A stretch of 64,000 nt of DNA from CAKUFA01 sp963627465 (GCA_963627465.1 CAVGBO010000049.1:1-64000), one strand, 5' to 3'. Counted from the first letter of the stretch, positions 25,108 to 33,754 are shown. The notes: generated from the letters alone by a model not told the origin. Numbers and translations: made by a program.

Positions 25108-26505
25108 TTACTGCACAATGCGAAAGCGATAAGGCATTTGCACGTCCGTCTTTTCCGTTTCATCCCAAACATGAGGCACATAGGTCTCCGGTGCGCCGAG
25201 CACCACAAAATACAGCAGTTCTGTGTTCTCCGGGACCGTGTAGGTGATACTCCCCTTTTCATCGCTGTACATGGGTGAATAATCACGACTGCCCTCAGCA
25301 AGGAGCGCAACAACGCCATATCGCCACCCTGCCGTTCCATCCCATGCATTGTAGGTGTGGACAGTCTCCGTATTGCCGGATGCATCTGTGATACAAAGCC
25401 TCGGATCATCCTCCGCCAAGGTAGAACCGGGCTGGATGCCCTCGAAATCGATTTGCAGCACGCCGTTCTCTGGGATTGCCAGCTTCACTGCTGAGAAGCC
25501 TCCAGCTTCCGGCGTATTGGCATAGGTGATTTGCTGCCAACCATCCCCCGTTTCACATAGGGCAGCATCATACCGCCCCTGCCAATCGGCAGTATACGGC
25601 CTTGCAAAGGAAAAGTCGAAGGTGACGGCATGCGCTGCATAGTCGTAAAGTTCCCGGTACAGTTGTTCCAAGTCCCCATGTAGGTTGACACGCAAGTGAC
25701 AAGCAAGTGCATCTTCATCCGCCCTGCTTGCTTTCCAAATGGTACTGAGCCAGTCCGTTCCATAGGTTTCAGCGAAGTAAGTAATCAGCCAGTAGTTCTG
25801 ATACCGTGTCCATTCGTTTTCAAAGGAGCGGAAATAGTTCTCGAACCATGTTTCCATTTCATAGTCCGTGAACTGCTCTTCAGGATAGTCCTGCCACGAC
25901 TGCCACTGTGCGCTAAGCTCCCAGAACGCATTTCCCAAACCATTCTGATAGCTGTAGCGAAAGCCCCTTGCGTTATTGTCTTCCTGTCCTTCCGCCAGCT
26001 GCCTGCAATACACCAGGTACTGAAAGCAATGCCCCACCTCGTGCGCAATGACTGATCCCACCGGCTGGCATGTGGAGGGTGACACCCATAGAGCACCGAT
26101 TTGATTATCATACCCGGAGCCTGTCGCCACCCAATCCGTAGTATACAGCAGGTACACTTGCAGCTTATAGCCGTTTATAGCTTGAATGTCATCAAAGCCC
26201 AATGTCTTTGTCTCGGTTGCATAGAAAGTCTCCAGCTTTTCCGCCAGATCCTGCACATCGACCCGAAGTGCTTCCGGCACCTTTTCGCCGTTCGGATCAT
26301 CGCCAAAAGCTTCTTCCCAGAAAATATAGTAGTGTTCAGTTTCCATGCTCCGTGCAAAAGACCAGCGTGAGGACGCATCGTAATAATCCATATCCGCATT
26401 TTCCAGCGGTTGATAGAAAGTGCCTTCCGCTTGGCTATTCACAGGAAGGGAATTGACCAGCAGTGTCAGAACCAGCAGAACAAGAAACCATGATTTTCTT
26501 CTCAT
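25108..26505 (-). CDS. Secreted metalloprotease-like protein (DUF6055-like)
   Basis: 465 residues, TAGGAG nine nt before the ATG. Signal peptide 1-26 (Arg-Arg-Lys start, hydrophobic core, cleavage near SQAEG). Residues about 165-185 carry VIAHEVGHCFQYL, an HExxH zinc motif; WELSAQWQSW about 50 residues later could supply the third, glutamate ligand of a gluzincin. The C-terminal 170 residues look like a beta-sandwich. DUF6055-type proteins share this plan; peptidase activity has not been shown as far as I know. It is the last gene of the ABC transporter run, 30 nt after the ATPase. Confidence 0.75.
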   Translation of the reverse strand: MRRKSWFLVLLVLTLLVNSLPVNSQAEGTFYQPLENADMDYYDASSRWSFARSMETEHYYIFWEEAFGDDPNGEKVPEALRVDVQDLAEKLETFYATETKTLGFDDIQAINGYKLQVYLLYTTDWVATGSGYDNQIGALWVSPSTCQPVGSVIAHEVGHCFQYLVYCRQLAEGQEDNNARGFRYSYQNGLGNAFWELSAQWQSWQDYPEEQFTDYEMETWFENYFRSFENEWTRYQNYWLITYFAETYGTDWLSTIWKASRADEDALACHLRVNLHGDLEQLYRELYDYAAHAVTFDFSFARPYTADWQGRYDAALCETGDGWQQITYANTPEAGGFSAVKLAIPENGVLQIDFEGIQPGSTLAEDDPRLCITDASGNTETVHTYNAWDGTAGWRYGVVALLAEGSRDYSPMYSDEKGSITYTVPENTELLYFVVLGAPETYVPHVWDETEKTDVQMPYRFRIVQ

Positions 26506-26535
26506 CAGTCTATGCTCCTAAGATTTTCGTGCAAA

Positions 26536-27099
26536 TCACAAGGGCATTGTGATCATGCGGCAGTGGAGGGCTTCTGCTTGTGATGGGTCATGAGTAACCA
26601 GCAGCAGCGTCCGATTACCTACGGAGGTATCAATCAGTTGAAGCATGGCTTTTGCTGTGGCTGCATCCAGCTCCCGTAAAGGCTCGTCCAGCACAAGGGC
26701 ATCACTTTCATGGGCAAGAGCACGTGCAAGGGACACACGCCTGCGCATACCGCCGGACAATTCATCCGGGTACAAGTTGCATGCTTCCCGAAGATGAACC
26801 CGCTCCAGCCAAGCAGCCGGATCATCTTTGGTCACAAGGGCGATGTTTTCCGCTGCCGTATACCACGGAAGTAGGCGATCCTCCTGAAAATGACATGACC
26901 AGCGAAGGTCAGCCGGAAGGCGAATGCTGCCTTTATCCGACTGTTCCAGCCCGCAGATGAGCCAAAGCAACGTCGTCTTGCCGCAGCCGGAAGGGCCAAA
27001 AAAGCATATCCGCTCCCCTGCCTCGATGGTCATGGAAGCATTGCGGATCACCTGCTTATCACCGAAGGATTTCTGCACACCTTCAAGGATGATGGACAC
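26536..27099 (-). CDS. ABC transporter ATP-binding protein (nitrate/sulfonate/NMT1 type)
   Basis: 187 residues from GTG 27099, AGGAGGT eight nt upstream; the start lies inside the end of the permease gene. Walker A FFGPSGCGKTTLL, Q-loop CHFQEDRLLPW, signature LSGGMRRRVSLA, Walker B ALVLDEPLREL, H-loop LLLVTHDPS. Short for the family (usually about 250) because it lacks a C-terminal extension. Energises import by the permease and binding protein encoded just upstream. Confidence 0.93.
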   Translation of the reverse strand: MSIILEGVQKSFGDKQVIRNASMTIEAGERICFFGPSGCGKTTLLWLICGLEQSDKGSIRLPADLRWSCHFQEDRLLPWYTAAENIALVTKDDPAAWLERVHLREACNLYPDELSGGMRRRVSLARALAHESDALVLDEPLRELDAATAKAMLQLIDTSVGNRTLLLVTHDPSQAEALHCRMITMPL

Positions 27100-27832
27100 G
27101 CTTTTCACCTCCTCGAATGATGCAGCGAAGCAGCCTTTCAATGCCCATGCTCAGCAAAATAACCACCAACGTCCACGCCATGAGGGTGTCCGTTTCCAGA
27201 TAAATCTTTGCGCTATACAGCTGGGTGCCGATAGCGTTCTTGGGTGTGCCGATAACTTCCGCCGCAATGCTTGCCTTGAAGCACAGCCCCACGCAGGCCT
27301 CACAGGCCGCCAGAAAGGTAGACTTTACGGAAGGAATGATGATTCGCCGGAAAATCTTCCACCGGCTCCATTGAAAAAGTTTCCCCATCTCCAGCAGTTG
27401 CGGATCTGTGGCATCTATGCCTTCCTTCACATTGGAGAAGACCACCGGGACGACCATGAGCATCCCGGTGAGAATCGGCACATTGGAAGAGGATAGCCAC
27501 ACCAGTGCAAGAATGATAAAGGACGCCACTGGTGTCGCCCGAATCACTGCCAGCGCAGGGCGAACCAAGTCATCAACCCATTGCCACAGGTGGCAAAGCA
27601 CCGCAAGAACGCAAGCAATGACGATCCCCAGCACGTAGGCCATGGCAACCCGATATAGGCTCATGCCCACGCAGCGCCAGAAAGCTGCCTCCGTCACAAA
27701 GGCAAACCGCTTCATGACGGAGACAGGGGATGCAATCAGCAATTCCTGACCGGTGGCCAAGTAGGCAGCTACCCAAACACCCAGCCAGAAAAGCAACGGG
27801 AACAATTTTCGCAGAATCTTTTGAATCTTCAT
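27083..27832 (-). CDS. ABC transporter permease (SsuC/TauC-like)
   Basis: 249 residues with six membrane helices. The BPD_transp_1 EAA-like loop is seen around residues 150-175 (DATDPQLLEMGKLFQWSRWKIFRRIIIP), and VIRATPVASFIILALVWL is typical of SsuC/TauC/ThiX permeases. It starts four bases after the binding-protein stop without a clear ribosome site, suggesting translational coupling. Substrate class: small organic molecules such as sulfonates or thiamine precursors; not decidable here. Confidence 0.92.
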   Translation of the reverse strand: MKIQKILRKLFPLLFWLGVWVAAYLATGQELLIASPVSVMKRFAFVTEAAFWRCVGMSLYRVAMAYVLGIVIACVLAVLCHLWQWVDDLVRPALAVIRATPVASFIILALVWLSSSNVPILTGMLMVVPVVFSNVKEGIDATDPQLLEMGKLFQWSRWKIFRRIIIPSVKSTFLAACEACVGLCFKASIAAEVIGTPKNAIGTQLYSAKIYLETDTLMAWTLVVILLSMGIERLLRCIIRGGEKRVHHP

Positions 27833-27835
27833 AGA

Positions 27836-28792
27836 TCAGGGCATGTAGTAGAAATCATCAGCCGGCAATGCACCACCTACCGACTTGGGGTTTGCATTGT
27901 AAAGGATCTGGAAAAAGGGCTCAATGGCGGTTTTCATGGCTTCCCCGGTAATAAAGACAATGTGGCAGTTAGGAATGGCCTTTGCTGCCGCAGCCGCCTT
28001 AGGCATGATGCCCTGCGCCTCCACCATCTGGCTGGCTTCCTCCACGTTTTCGGTAACGAAGGCGACGCTCGCATCGTAGGCTTCCATGAAAGCTGCAACC
28101 TTGTCAGGATGCTGCTCAGCAAATTCCTTGCGCACAATCACGCAGCCCATGGACATGGTTGCGGATTCACCTTTCTTCTCAGCGGCTTCGGCAAATAGTT
28201 CGGTCACGTCCAGTGCAATGCGGTAATCACTGTTCTGCATCAGCACGCTGGTTACGTTGGGTTCCGGCAGCATGGCAATGGTAACCTCTCCGGCTGCTGC
28301 CAAAGTGGCCAATTCCGCATGCTCAGCCTTGTATTCCACTGTCACCTGATCCGTTAGGCCATAGGCATCCAGAATGTAATTCAGCACATATTCAGGGGTT
28401 GCACCCTGACCGGAAGCGTAAATGGTCTTCCCGGCAAGATCCTCCACGGTATGAATGGTATCCCCCAGCTCCATAATGGACAGCACGCCCAGCGTGTTCA
28501 GTGCCAGCAGCTGCACATTGCCGTTGGTTTTCTGGTAGAGGGTCGCGGCCAAATTGGTCGGAACAGCCGCAATATCCGCCGATCCGCTGACAATGGCGGC
28601 GGTTGCTTCATCCGGTGCCCCTGCCAAGGTAAAGGCATAGGTACCGTCGTTGTCGTTCATCATTTTCACCATGCCAATGCCTGTTGGCCCCTTCAAGGTC
28701 ACAATGCGAACGGCCTCCTCTGCCGTAGCAGAAAGGGTTAGTGACACCATCATCAGCAAGGCCAATGCCAGACTTACAAGCTTCTTCATCAT
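27836..28792 (-). CDS. ABC transporter substrate-binding protein (NMT1/THI5-like)
   Basis: 318 residues with a Sec signal peptide (1-24, cleavage near ATAEE); no lipobox. The core has the NMT1/SsuA pattern: VRIVTLKGPTGIGMVKMM, GSADIAAVPTNLAATLYQ, LAGKTIYASGQGATPEYVL, EVTIAMLPEPNVTSVL. It overlaps the upstream regulator gene by four nt. Ligands of relatives include sulfonates, nitrate and the thiamine precursor HMP. Confidence 0.9.
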   Translation of the reverse strand: MMKKLVSLALALLMMVSLTLSATAEEAVRIVTLKGPTGIGMVKMMNDNDGTYAFTLAGAPDEATAAIVSGSADIAAVPTNLAATLYQKTNGNVQLLALNTLGVLSIMELGDTIHTVEDLAGKTIYASGQGATPEYVLNYILDAYGLTDQVTVEYKAEHAELATLAAAGEVTIAMLPEPNVTSVLMQNSDYRIALDVTELFAEAAEKKGESATMSMGCVIVRKEFAEQHPDKVAAFMEAYDASVAFVTENVEEASQMVEAQGIMPKAAAAAKAIPNCHIVFITGEAMKTAIEPFFQILYNANPKSVGGALPADDFYYMP

Positions 28793-29076
28793 GTTCTCTT
28801 CTCTCCTTCATCCGCTGTTTTCGTTGTTGTTTTTCCTGTCAGCGCACTCTTGACGGTAACGCCTTGAATGTTTCCCAGCTTCCCTGTCATGGCGCCAAGT
28901 TGATCATTGCTGCCTTCAACAATAAGGCCAATGACGCCCATGCCGCTCTGCTGATCCGGCACACCAATGCGTCCCCGAATCAGTGCCCCGTATTGGGACA
29001 GGATATGATTGACCTTTTCCGCCTGACTCCTCTGTTCCATCACGATCCCTACGAATCCCAGCCGAACCTCGCTCAT
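28789..29076 (-). CDS. TM1266-type putative regulator (ferredoxin-like ACT/NikR-C fold)
   Basis: 95 residues, AAGGAGG before the ATG. Sequence features GFVGIVMEQRSQAEKVNHIL, GALIRGRIGVPDQQSGMGVIGLIVEG and LGAMTGKLGNIQGVTVKSAL match the small TM1266 family, annotated as a putative regulator of iron-only hydrogenase systems and related to the C-terminal domain of NikR. It has no DNA-binding domain. It is the first gene behind a structured, terminator-bearing leader, directly followed by the transporter genes, so it may sense the transported compound or a metal. Confidence 0.82.
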   Translation of the reverse strand: MSEVRLGFVGIVMEQRSQAEKVNHILSQYGALIRGRIGVPDQQSGMGVIGLIVEGSNDQLGAMTGKLGNIQGVTVKSALTGKTTTKTADEGEKRT

Positions 29077-29093
29077 CGTGCGGCCTCCTTACG

Positions 29094-29124
29094 AAAAAAA
29101 GATAGCAAAGCAAAGCCCTGCTAC
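29094..29124 (-). terminator. Attenuator terminator in the leader of the TM1266/ABC operon
   Basis: On the minus strand GTAGCAGGGC and GCTTTGCTAT form a 10-bp stem with G-U pairs and a 3-nt loop, followed after one C by seven T (29100-29094). It ends 18 nt before the first gene, inside the transcript, so it must be regulated. Confidence 0.88.
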
Positions 29125-29128
29125 CCGT

Positions 29129-29243
29129 AAAGCCTATGATGCATCGCCCATCCTCCTTTCCCATCTTTGGCCTTGGTTGCCCTCAGCCGTCAATCAGGAA
29201 GCATTCGTGTCAGTCCCTCTGCCGCACGTTGCCGCTAGGCTTT
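29129..29243 (-). promoter_or_regulatory. Candidate riboswitch (unrecognised class)
   Basis: In the minus-strand transcript, AAAGCCUA (from 29243) is exactly complementary to UAGGCUUU (to 29129), closing about 100 nt of G+C-rich sequence as a P1 stem. The 5' strand can instead pair with GGGCUUU inside the terminator's ascending arm, giving two mutually exclusive states: P1 plus terminator (off) or antiterminator (on). Short stretches (GCAGAGGGACUG, GGGCAACC) recall the SAM-I riboswitch, but the remaining S-box core is not found. It also lacks the T-box sequence and the TPP core. Class unknown to me. Confidence 0.65.
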
Positions 29244-29260
29244 GGCCACCTGACATTTTT

Positions 29261-29266
29261 ATTATA
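29261..29266 (-). promoter_or_regulatory. -10 element for the candidate riboswitch transcript
   Basis: TATAAT on the minus strand; the best hexamer at 17 bp is TTTTCA (29284-29289), so the -35 is weak. Start point about 10 nt before the P1 stem. Confidence 0.6.
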
Positions 29267-29284
29267 AACGATTTTTTCACAAGT

Positions 29285-29326
29285 GAAAAGTGTGCAGGAT
29301 ACATTTGTATCATCTGCACACTTTTC
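29285..29326 (-). terminator. Hairpin after the S41 protease gene
   Basis: GAAAAGTGTGCAG pairs perfectly with CTGCACACTTTTC, with a further 5-bp inner helix. A strong hairpin directly after the protease stop; a T tract is lacking beyond the stem's own CTTTTC. It also overlaps the -35 region of the next operon. Confidence 0.65.
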
Positions 29327-29341
29327 TTGATGTAAATCTAT

Positions 29342-30571
29342 TTACTTTGCGAGTTTTTTCTGCATAACTTCCAGTGCCTTGGCCAACTGGGCATCTGTCA
29401 GATCTCCCAGCTCGTGCATGCCGTTATCGCCCTCAGCAAGCTCCACTTCAACATCCGGGGTAATGCCCAGCTTATGCACAGCGTTGCCGTTGGGGGTGTA
29501 ATACTGGGCAATGGTCATCTGCATGCCTGCACCGTCGCTCAGGGGAATCACACTCTGCACAATGCCCTTGCCATAACTGGTGACGCCCACCACGGTTGCA
29601 TCCGCACGGTCCTTCAATGCGCCGGTCAGGATCTCCGAAGAGCTGGCACTGTTTTCATTCACCAGAATCACCAAAGGCATATCCACCTTGCCATCCTTGG
29701 TGCGGTAATACTCACGGGTGCCGTCCTTGTATTCCAGGTAGCACAGGATACCGCTATCCAGGAACAGATCACCGATGGACTGGGCATCGTTCACCCATCC
29801 GCCGGGATTATCGCGCAGGTCAATAATGAGTCCTTTCGCACCCTGCTCCTGCAGATTGGTCAGTGCAGCGGAGAATTTCTCAGCGCAGTCCCCGGCAAAT
29901 TCATACAGGTAAATATAGCCGATATCATCCGTCAGCATCATGGAATCAATCCGATTCACGTTGATGGTGCGCCGCTCTAGGGTGAAGGTCAGCTCCTCAT
30001 CGCCACGGAGGAACACCACATCCACCGTGGTGCCGGGTGTGCCACGCATGATGTCCACTGCATCCTGCAGGTTCGTTGCCGTAACGTACAGATCCTCTAC
30101 CTTGTACAGGATGTCGCCCTTGTGGACGCCTGCTTCCTTGGCAGGACCATTGTCAAACACACGACTGATGGTGCAGATGCCCGTTGCATAGGAGGCCGAA
30201 ATTTGGATGCCCACACCAGCATACTCGCCTTCATCATCCTCCCAAAGGGATGCGTAGTCCTCCGGCGTGTAGTAGAAGGTATACGGATCACCAGTAGCCG
30301 CCAGCAAACCGGCTGCAGCACCCTGAAGAAGCTTCTCTTCTTCCACGTCCTCGTAGAAACCTTCTTCTACATAGTCCATCATTTGCAGCAGGGTATCAAA
30401 CTTCTGATACCGCTCGTAGGTTTCCTTGGAGATAGTTACGGTGTCGCTATCGTTTTCTGATGCGGAAGCAGTATCCCCCGTATCAATGCCCAGCAGCGGC
30501 AGATAAGCGCAGGAACTCATGATGCACAGTGCCAGCAGCAGGGAAAGAGCAAGCAGAAATTTCTTCTTCAT
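29342..30571 (-). CDS. S41 family C-terminal processing peptidase, lipoprotein
   Basis: 409 residues, GAGGAGG before the ATG. Signal peptide with lipobox MSSC, lipidated Cys21. PDZ domain at about 115-200 (GVGIQISA, VFDNGPAKEAGVHKGDILYKV), peptidase core with LIIDLRDNPGG (249-259), serine region ENSASSSEI (306-314) and Lys335 in TSYGKGIVQ, the Ser/Lys dyad of CtpA/CtpB-type proteases. Acts outside the membrane. It follows a PucR-type regulator gene by 20 nt in the same direction. Confidence 0.95.
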   Translation of the reverse strand: MKKKFLLALSLLLALCIMSSCAYLPLLGIDTGDTASASENDSDTVTISKETYERYQKFDTLLQMMDYVEEGFYEDVEEEKLLQGAAAGLLAATGDPYTFYYTPEDYASLWEDDEGEYAGVGIQISASYATGICTISRVFDNGPAKEAGVHKGDILYKVEDLYVTATNLQDAVDIMRGTPGTTVDVVFLRGDEELTFTLERRTINVNRIDSMMLTDDIGYIYLYEFAGDCAEKFSAALTNLQEQGAKGLIIDLRDNPGGWVNDAQSIGDLFLDSGILCYLEYKDGTREYYRTKDGKVDMPLVILVNENSASSSEILTGALKDRADATVVGVTSYGKGIVQSVIPLSDGAGMQMTIAQYYTPNGNAVHKLGITPDVEVELAEGDNGMHELGDLTDAQLAKALEVMQKKLAK

Positions 30572-30591
30572 GGCTCAGATTCCTCCTCGTC

Positions 30592-31644
30592 TTATTTGGT
30601 CAGGAGACGATCTCCGCCGCATTTTTTTAATTCCATCAGCAGCTTGAAGGTAACCGCATCTTCGAAATGGCGCAGATCCAGACCTGTCTGACGCTGCACT
30701 TTATCAAGCCGGTATACCAGCGTGTTCCGATGAATATACAGCTGCCGTGCCGTATCGGAAAGGTTCAAGTCCTTCTTGAAGAACATCTCAATGGTATAGA
30801 GCATTTCTTCATTGAAGAGGCGTGCCGTCTTCCGGTTGAAGAGCAGATTGTGATAATAGGCACTGATGTCCTGGGGAAGCTCCATCAGGAACCGCTCGAA
30901 AATCAGGCGGCTGTACACGTAGATGCTGCTTTCTGGCTGGAAGATGCGCCCCACCTCGATGGCACGCTTGGCTTCCTTGTAGCTGTTGCGAATTTCATCC
31001 AAGGTGGTACGGGTACCGCCAATGCCCACGGTCATTTGGTGCGCCGTTTCCCCCATCAAGGTTTCCTGCAGAGCCTCGGCAAACTGCATCAGCTCATCGG
31101 AGGTTTCCACATCGGTCACATCTTTAATCAATGCCGCCGTGTGCCGATCCATATCGATCAGCACATCCTTTTCCTGCAAGGGCGTCAGATCGTGGAGGAG
31201 CTCAAAGGCACGCTCCTTTTCCGTCTGCACAATGTGGAACACCATGACGCAGCGCTTCAGATTCTCCGGCAGCTGATGCTCGTGTGCTGCTGCTTCCAGC
31301 TCAGCTCCTGCCACTTCGCCCCGCAGCATCCGGCGATACACGTCAAAACCGCTTTCCGTATGGGTTTCATTGCTGCCCAGACTTGTCAGCAAAGCTTCCG
31401 CAAGGGTCAGCACGTCCCTTGCCCCGGGGATTCCCTCGTGGCAGGCCAACACAACGCCGGGCTGCTTCACCGGAAGATACAGCCGTCCGCCAAGGGACTG
31501 GCATACCCCGTCCGTTAAGTCATGCAAAGGCAGTGGTGCTTCACCGGGAATACCATTTTCTCCATCCTTATCTAAAATGGCTACCGGGATGCTTAACCGT
31601 CCCAGTACCTTTTCCATTTGATCCATCAGCTGCTTATCTACCAA
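30592..31644 (-). CDS. PucR/CdaR-type transcriptional regulator
   Basis: 350 residues from TTG 31644 with GGAAGGAG about eight nt upstream. The C-terminal 60 residues (FFKKDLNLSDTARQLYIHRNTLVYRLDKVQRQTG and the following helix) are the PucR C-terminal helix-turn-helix; the middle (about 170-230) resembles the GGDEF-related domain of CdaR-like regulators (TVGIGGTRTTLDEIRNSYKEAKRAIEVG). The N-terminal 120 residues may be a sensor domain. Such regulators respond to metabolites; the target here is unknown, with the S41 protease as nearest candidate. Confidence 0.9.
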   Translation of the reverse strand: MVDKQLMDQMEKVLGRLSIPVAILDKDGENGIPGEAPLPLHDLTDGVCQSLGGRLYLPVKQPGVVLACHEGIPGARDVLTLAEALLTSLGSNETHTESGFDVYRRMLRGEVAGAELEAAAHEHQLPENLKRCVMVFHIVQTEKERAFELLHDLTPLQEKDVLIDMDRHTAALIKDVTDVETSDELMQFAEALQETLMGETAHQMTVGIGGTRTTLDEIRNSYKEAKRAIEVGRIFQPESSIYVYSRLIFERFLMELPQDISAYYHNLLFNRKTARLFNEEMLYTIEMFFKKDLNLSDTARQLYIHRNTLVYRLDKVQRQTGLDLRHFEDAVTFKLLMELKKCGGDRLLTK

Positions 31645-31691
31645 AAAGATCGCTCCTTCCGTCAGCCTCAGTAAAAAAATAGGCTGATGCC

Positions 31692-31720
31692 ATTATAGCA
31701 CAGCCAATGGGTTCATGAAA
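31692..31720 (-). promoter_or_regulatory. Promoter of the PucR-type regulator
   Basis: Minus strand TATAAT (31692-31697) with TTTCAT (31715-31720) at 17 bp; the -35 is weak. Confidence 0.5.
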
Positions 31721-31777
31721 AGAGAAAACAGGCCGAAAATGCGACTTTTTTGTAAACTTTCCACAAAAATTGATGGA

Positions 31778-32437
31778 TCAACGCCATGTTACAACCTTGG
31801 CATTGGGCAGCATAGCCTTTACTTCGGCCTTGGGGTTGACCAAAACTGGGGAAGAAACGAGGCTCAGCATGGGCACATCACTCTTGGAGTCCCCATAGGC
31901 ACAGGACTTTTCCGGCAGCAGCACCAAGTGCTTGGCCGCCAGATAAGCCGCAATGCGCAGCGGCTTCTGCAGCTCCTTGCAATTCTCCCCTACCAAGCCG
32001 TTAAAACATCCCTGTTCGTCCATGCCGCAGGTTGTGGCAATGACTCCATCCGCCGGCAGAAATTCCGGCAGCACATCCATATAAACGGAAGGCGAAGCAG
32101 ACACCACCAGCACGTAATAGCCTGCTTCCTTCAAGTGACACATTTCTTCAACGGCGTCTGCATAAAGCCGTTTGCTGAGACAATTACGCCAGAAGCTGCG
32201 TGCCAGTTCGTTGATTTCCTCCTGTTTCATACCCGCCATAAAGGAAAGAGTCTGTGCCTTGGCATGGCTTACTTTATCCGGGCAACGTTTTTGCTGCAAA
32301 AAGCCATGAACGGCCTTGAATAATTGATACCAGGGTGCCTTGCCCCTGCGCACGCAGTACAGCAGAAAAGGAACAATGGAGTCGCCACGAGCCAGTGTAT
32401 TGTCAAAGTCAAAAAGCGCAAAGGGTAACGCTTGCAA
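31778..32437 (-). CDS. HAD-IB family phosphatase
   Basis: 219 residues from TTG 32437; a GGAAAGTGAG stretch lies nine or more nt upstream. HAD motif I FDFDNTLARGDS (residues 9-20) with both Asp, motif II VVSASPS near 115, motif III Lys near KPLR, motif IV YGDSKSDVPML near 190. The helical cap between residues 20 and 100 is typical of the subfamily IB (SerB/YfhB-like). Substrate unknown. Begins 21 nt after the end of proA, in one transcript; no metabolic link to proline is obvious. Confidence 0.9.
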   Translation of the reverse strand: MQALPFALFDFDNTLARGDSIVPFLLYCVRRGKAPWYQLFKAVHGFLQQKRCPDKVSHAKAQTLSFMAGMKQEEINELARSFWRNCLSKRLYADAVEEMCHLKEAGYYVLVVSASPSVYMDVLPEFLPADGVIATTCGMDEQGCFNGLVGENCKELQKPLRIAAYLAAKHLVLLPEKSCAYGDSKSDVPMLSLVSSPVLVNPKAEVKAMLPNAKVVTWR

Positions 32438-32458
32438 CAGTCATCGCTCACTTTCCTG

Positions 32459-33754
32459 TCATAGGGGACAATCTTCGTTCAGTAGCCGATGGGTGTAGCG
32501 CCGATCCCCATGCTTCATTTCCGCCATCAACTGCCCCGAACCCAACAACTTGTATTTGTAGGTTGTCAGCCCTTCGGGACCCATGGGACCACGAGCATGA
32601 ATCTTCCCCGTGGCAATGCCCACTTCCGCTCCGAAGCCGTACACAAAACCATCTGCAAAGCGAGTGGACACGTTCCGGTACACGCCGGCACTATCCACGC
32701 GGGTAAGGAACTGAGCCGCCGCCTCATCATCCGCCGTTACAATGCAGTCCGTATGATGGGAACCGTAGCGGTTGATATGCTCGATGGCCTGTTCCAGCGA
32801 ATCCACCACACGGATGGAGAGGATGCGATCCAGGTATTCCGTCCGCCAATCCTCCTCAGTGGCAGGTTCGCAATCGATGATAGCACGAACCGCTTCATCG
32901 CCTTTCAAACGAATATCAGCATCCTTCATGGCTTTTGCCATTTTGGGCAAATAAGCCGAGGCAATTTCCCGATGCACCAGCAAGGTTTCCATGGCATTGC
33001 ACACGGCCACGTTCTGCGCCTTGCTGTCCACCGCAATCTTCACCGCCATATCCAGATCTGCTGCCTGATCCACATAGACGTGGCAGATGCCATCCGCATG
33101 ACCCAACACAGGAATGCGGCTGTTATCCATAATATAGCGCACAAAAGCGTTGCTGCCACGGGGAATAATCAGATCAATGAGGGTGTCCTCTTTAAGCATG
33201 GCAGCCACATCTTCCCGACTTTCCATCAACTGAGCAAAGTCTTCCGGCAAGCCAGCCTGCTTCGCTGCCCGGCGAAGGCTGTTGCACAGGGCATGATTGG
33301 TTTCCAATGCTTCACGGCCGCCCTTCAACAGCACGGCATTGCCGCTCTTTAGGGCAAGGGAGGCAATCTGTACCAGCGCATCCGGTCGGCTTTCAAAGAT
33401 TACGCCGATCACGCCAATGGGGCACGTAACCCGGTACAGCTTGAGCCCCTCCGTAATTTCCCGTGCAAGGGTGGTCTGTCCGATAGGATCAGGAAGTTCT
33501 GCCAATGCCTTCAAGCCATCCGTTACCTGCCGGAGCTTTTCCTTGCCGAAGCAAAGTCTTCCTACCAGCGGTGCAGCCAGACCTTCCTGCTTTGCCCGAG
33601 CAACATCGTTTTCATTTGCGTCAAAGATTGCAGCCTGATCTTCCGCAAGGCAATCCGCCATAGTAAGCAGAGCTGCATTCCGCTTTTCGCAGGAAACCGC
33701 CGCCAGCGTCCACGCCGCTTCCCGTGCCTGACCGGCCATTTGATGGAGATCCAT
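32459..33754 (-). CDS. proA: Gamma-glutamyl phosphate reductase
   Basis: 431 residues from ATG 33754 (GAGGGG nine nt upstream; ATGs at 33760 and 33775 are alternatives). Aldehyde-dehydrogenase-like enzyme that reduces gamma-glutamyl phosphate to glutamate semialdehyde with NADPH in proline synthesis. Motifs: VTCPIGVIGVIFESRPD, SGNAVLLKGGREALETN, LIIPRGSNAFVRYI, HADGICHVYVD, QNVAVCNAMETLLVH with the catalytic Cys, and TKYKLLGSGQLM-like C-terminal GLTTYKYKL. The partner kinase gene proB is not adjacent. Confidence 0.97.
   Translation of the reverse strand: MDLHQMAGQAREAAWTLAAVSCEKRNAALLTMADCLAEDQAAIFDANENDVARAKQEGLAAPLVGRLCFGKEKLRQVTDGLKALAELPDPIGQTTLAREITEGLKLYRVTCPIGVIGVIFESRPDALVQIASLALKSGNAVLLKGGREALETNHALCNSLRRAAKQAGLPEDFAQLMESREDVAAMLKEDTLIDLIIPRGSNAFVRYIMDNSRIPVLGHADGICHVYVDQAADLDMAVKIAVDSKAQNVAVCNAMETLLVHREIASAYLPKMAKAMKDADIRLKGDEAVRAIIDCEPATEEDWRTEYLDRILSIRVVDSLEQAIEHINRYGSHHTDCIVTADDEAAAQFLTRVDSAGVYRNVSTRFADGFVYGFGAEVGIATGKIHARGPMGPEGLTTYKYKLLGSGQLMAEMKHGDRRYTHRLLNEDCPL

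Noticed and set aside
29129..29243. Leader considered as TPP, T-box or standard SAM-I riboswitch
   Set aside because: There is no T-box AGGGTGGnACCGCG and no TPP core; only two short islands match SAM-I, and the downstream core strings of that class are missing. Kept as an unassigned candidate.
31730..31777. A/T-only inverted repeat after the HAD phosphatase gene, considered as terminator
   Set aside because: The stem TTTTTGT/ACAAAAA has no stable G-C pairs; too weak to call.
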